The translations under genes were made by a program, and so were the position numbers. Positions 6,455 to 7,603 of a stretch of DNA of 7,603 bases are shown piece by piece; the stretch's first letter is position 1; each line of letters starts with the position of its first letter. Source of the DNA: Verrucomicrobiota bacterium (GTDB lineage: Bacteria; Verrucomicrobiota; Verrucomicrobiia; Limisphaerales; UBA9464); contig CANGMO010000098.1 of NCBI GenBank assembly GCA_947454295.1, positions 1-7,603 on the forward strand, in the 5' to 3' direction. The notes under the pieces were generated by a model that did not search any database, had not been told where the DNA came from, and saw only the letters and a list, made by a program, of their open reading frames with translations.

Positions 6455-7417
6455 ATGCCTACTCCCCACTGCGTGGGCGGCTTTCGCCGTCGCGCCCTCC
6501 TCCCCACCTGCCTGTTTCTCACTGCCTGGAGCCTTGAATCACGACTGAACGCAGACTCCGTCTACGCCACGTTGGTCAACAGCGGCCAGATCATCAAGTA
6601 CGACTCCCAGGGTAACGGAACCATTTACGGCTCCGGACTCAGTTTCCCCTATGGCGTTGCCGTAGACGCCAGCGGAAGCGTCTACGGAGCATCAACCGGA
6701 GCCACTCCAGTGCGAAAGTACACGTCCGCAGGCGGCGGCGGGGCGGTGTTTTCGACGGCACCCAGCGGGTTCTACGCCGGCGGATACGGGATGGAATTCG
6801 ACAGCGCAGGGAATCTCTACCTCGCAGCCAGCCAGCAGATCCACAAAATCGCGCCGGACGGAACACGGACCATGCTTGCGGACTTCGGTCCCAACGGCGC
6901 GAACATCCTGGATCTTACGGTGACTGCTTCGGGAAACATCCTCGCGGTGGACAATCGCAACCAAAAAGTGGTGCAGATCACGCCCGGAGGCACGGTTTCC
7001 GACTTTGTGACTTCAATTGGCGGCACGAGCGGCCCGGCCGGCATTGCCGTGGACAGCGCTGGGTTCGTTTACGTCGGCCTCCCCGGATCCCAATTGGTTG
7101 AACGCTTCTCGTCCGCCGGGGCGGATCTCGGCGCCTATGTCACCGGCGTGAACCATCCCTACGGCTTGGCCTTCGACAGCGGCAACAACCTGTACGTTGC
7201 AGACTACTTCGCCGGTCCCAACGGCGGAGGCGCCATCTTCAAGGTGGATCCCCAGGGCAACCGCACGCTCTTCGCCGAAAACGCGGACAACATTTACGAC
7301 GTCACCGTCCAGCTGGACGCAGTGGCCGCGGTGCCTGAAGCCTCCACGTGGGGAGCCATCGGATGCCTCGGCATGGCAGCCGGCCTTGGCTTCTGGCGCC
7401 GGGTGCGCGCGTCCTGA
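6455..7417 (+). CDS. PEP-CTERM-sorted NHL-type beta-propeller protein
   Basis: The protein has 320 residues. The N-terminus has a basic patch (FRRR, 10-13) and a hydrophobic stretch (ALLPTCLFLTAW, 14-25), consistent with a signal peptide ending near residue 33-38. The body repeats an NHL-like blade motif: YGVAVDASGSVY (66-77), YGMEFDSAGNLYLA (111-124), DLTVTASGNILAVD (153-166), AGIAVDSAGFVYVG (195-208) and YGLAFDSGNNLYVAD (236-250). It closes with a six-bladed or smaller propeller. The C-terminus is a textbook PEP-CTERM signal: VPEAS (293-297), a hydrophobic span to Trp314, then RRVR. Exosortase should recognise this tag and release or anchor the protein at the cell surface. Related proteins often accompany exopolysaccharide or biofilm systems. 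The ligand is unknown. The ATG is preceded by AACCACC with no Shine-Dalgarno sequence. No exosortase gene is in the window. Confidence 0.93.
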   Translation: MPTPHCVGGFRRRALLPTCLFLTAWSLESRLNADSVYATLVNSGQIIKYDSQGNGTIYGSGLSFPYGVAVDASGSVYGASTGATPVRKYTSAGGGGAVFSTAPSGFYAGGYGMEFDSAGNLYLAASQQIHKIAPDGTRTMLADFGPNGANILDLTVTASGNILAVDNRNQKVVQITPGGTVSDFVTSIGGTSGPAGIAVDSAGFVYVGLPGSQLVERFSSAGADLGAYVTGVNHPYGLAFDSGNNLYVADYFAGPNGGGAIFKVDPQGNRTLFAENADNIYDVTVQLDAVAAVPEASTWGAIGCLGMAAGLGFWRRVRAS

Positions 7418-7430
7418 ATCGCGGACCAAC

Positions 7431-7506
7431 CGAGCCGGCAAACCCTGTGCCCGTTCCATTTCGCGACCGCCTCGGCTCATGCGGGTTCCTTCTGGCTGAG
7501 CCGGGG
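7431..7506. promoter_or_regulatory. Cluster of three GAGCCG sites upstream of the sigma-54 promoter
   Basis: GAGCCG occurs at 7432-7437 and 7498-7503 on the plus strand and at 7473-7478 on the minus strand. The last two form an inverted repeat: CTCGGCTCA at 7471-7479 against TGAGCCGGG at 7497-7505, nine pairs including one G-T, with 17 bases between. Its centre would be about 117 bases before the predicted sigma-54 start point, a usual distance for an enhancer-binding activator. It could instead be a transcript-end hairpin. The hexamer also occurs elsewhere in this GC-rich window, so chance is possible. Confidence 0.3.
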
Positions 7507-7510
7507 CGCC

Positions 7511-7554
7511 GTCGCGTTCGTGAATCCCCCTTGAATGGGCTTCACGGAACCGAC
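7511..7554 (+). terminator. Long bulged hairpin downstream of the PEP-CTERM gene
   Basis: Segments pair in register: GTCG (7511-7514) with CGAC (7551-7554), GTTC (7516-7519) with GAAC (7547-7550), GTGAA (7520-7524) with TTCAC (7541-7545), and CCC near 7526 with GGG (7537-7539). There is one bulged base on each side and one mismatch. About 16 pairs close a loop of six to eight bases. It lies 94 bases past the stop codon and 25 bases before the sigma-54 promoter. No T tract follows, so it is either a non-canonical transcript end or a regulatory palindrome. Confidence 0.4.
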
Positions 7555-7578
7555 TAACGTCCCCGGGTCTTATCCGGA

Positions 7579-7594
7579 TGGCACGGCCATTGCA
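7579..7594 (+). promoter_or_regulatory. Sigma-54 (RpoN) -24/-12 promoter for a gene beyond the right edge
   Basis: TGGCACGGCCATTGCA matches the sigma-54 consensus TGGCACG-N4-TTGCW at every conserved position. GG (7580-7581) and GC (7592-7593) are separated by exactly 10 bases, the required spacing. The predicted start point is near 7605, just outside the window. Such promoters need an AAA+ enhancer-binding activator. In organisms with PEP-CTERM/exosortase systems, sigma-54 activators of the PrsR type are known companions. Confidence 0.8.
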
Positions 7595-7603
7595 CACCGG
7601 TCC

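Noticed and set aside
7013..7597. Minus-strand open frame of 194 codons over the end of the PEP-CTERM gene
   Set aside because: It covers the antisense of a clearly recognised C-terminal sorting signal and extends through the hairpins and the sigma-54 site. There is no recognisable domain.

Overview
The window is a GC-rich stretch of bacterial chromosome. It probably comes from Verrucomicrobiota or a close relative. This is inferred from a PEP-CTERM-tagged exported beta-propeller protein, a DoxX-like membrane protein of a type common in that group, a probable second large exported beta-propeller protein, and start codons without clear Shine-Dalgarno sequences. There is no 16S rRNA or ribosomal protein gene to settle the taxonomy.

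Layout. (a) 1-1669, minus strand: the N-terminal 556 codons of a large, probably secreted protein that runs off the left edge. It is built from at least two diverged copies of a module of about 295 residues. (b) 1670-1838: intergenic, with a weak terminator-like hairpin. (c) 1839-5630, minus strand: a tight three-gene cluster, in transcription order biosynthetic arginine decarboxylase (speA), a six-helix membrane protein of unknown function, and an alpha-oxoamine-synthase-family PLP enzyme. The last two overlap by four bases (ATGA). (d) 5736-5819, minus strand: tRNA-Leu(UAG) with encoded CCA, just upstream of speA. (e) 5895-6266, plus strand: DoxX-like membrane protein, divergent from the tRNA. 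(f) 6267-6454: intergenic leader with a large imperfect hairpin. (g) 6455-7417, plus strand: an NHL-type beta-propeller with a C-terminal PEP-CTERM sorting signal. (h) 7418-7603: a regulatory region with a long bulged hairpin, three GAGCCG half-sites and, at the right edge, an excellent sigma-54 (-24/-12) promoter pointing at a gene outside the window.

How the parts fit. SpeA makes agmatine from arginine as the first step of one polyamine route. The downstream membrane protein and alpha-oxoamine synthase look co-transcribed and translationally coupled, so they may act together, but their substrates cannot be read from the sequence. The synthase keeps its lysine, aspartate and catalytic histidine motifs but has Leu in place of the family's PLP-stacking His. 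The PEP-CTERM protein implies an exosortase elsewhere in the genome. The sigma-54 promoter beside it fits the known link between PEP-CTERM systems and sigma-54 activators.

I see no mobile element, CRISPR array or phage gene. The most unusual items are the speA/membrane protein/atypical synthase cluster and the regulatory region at the right edge.
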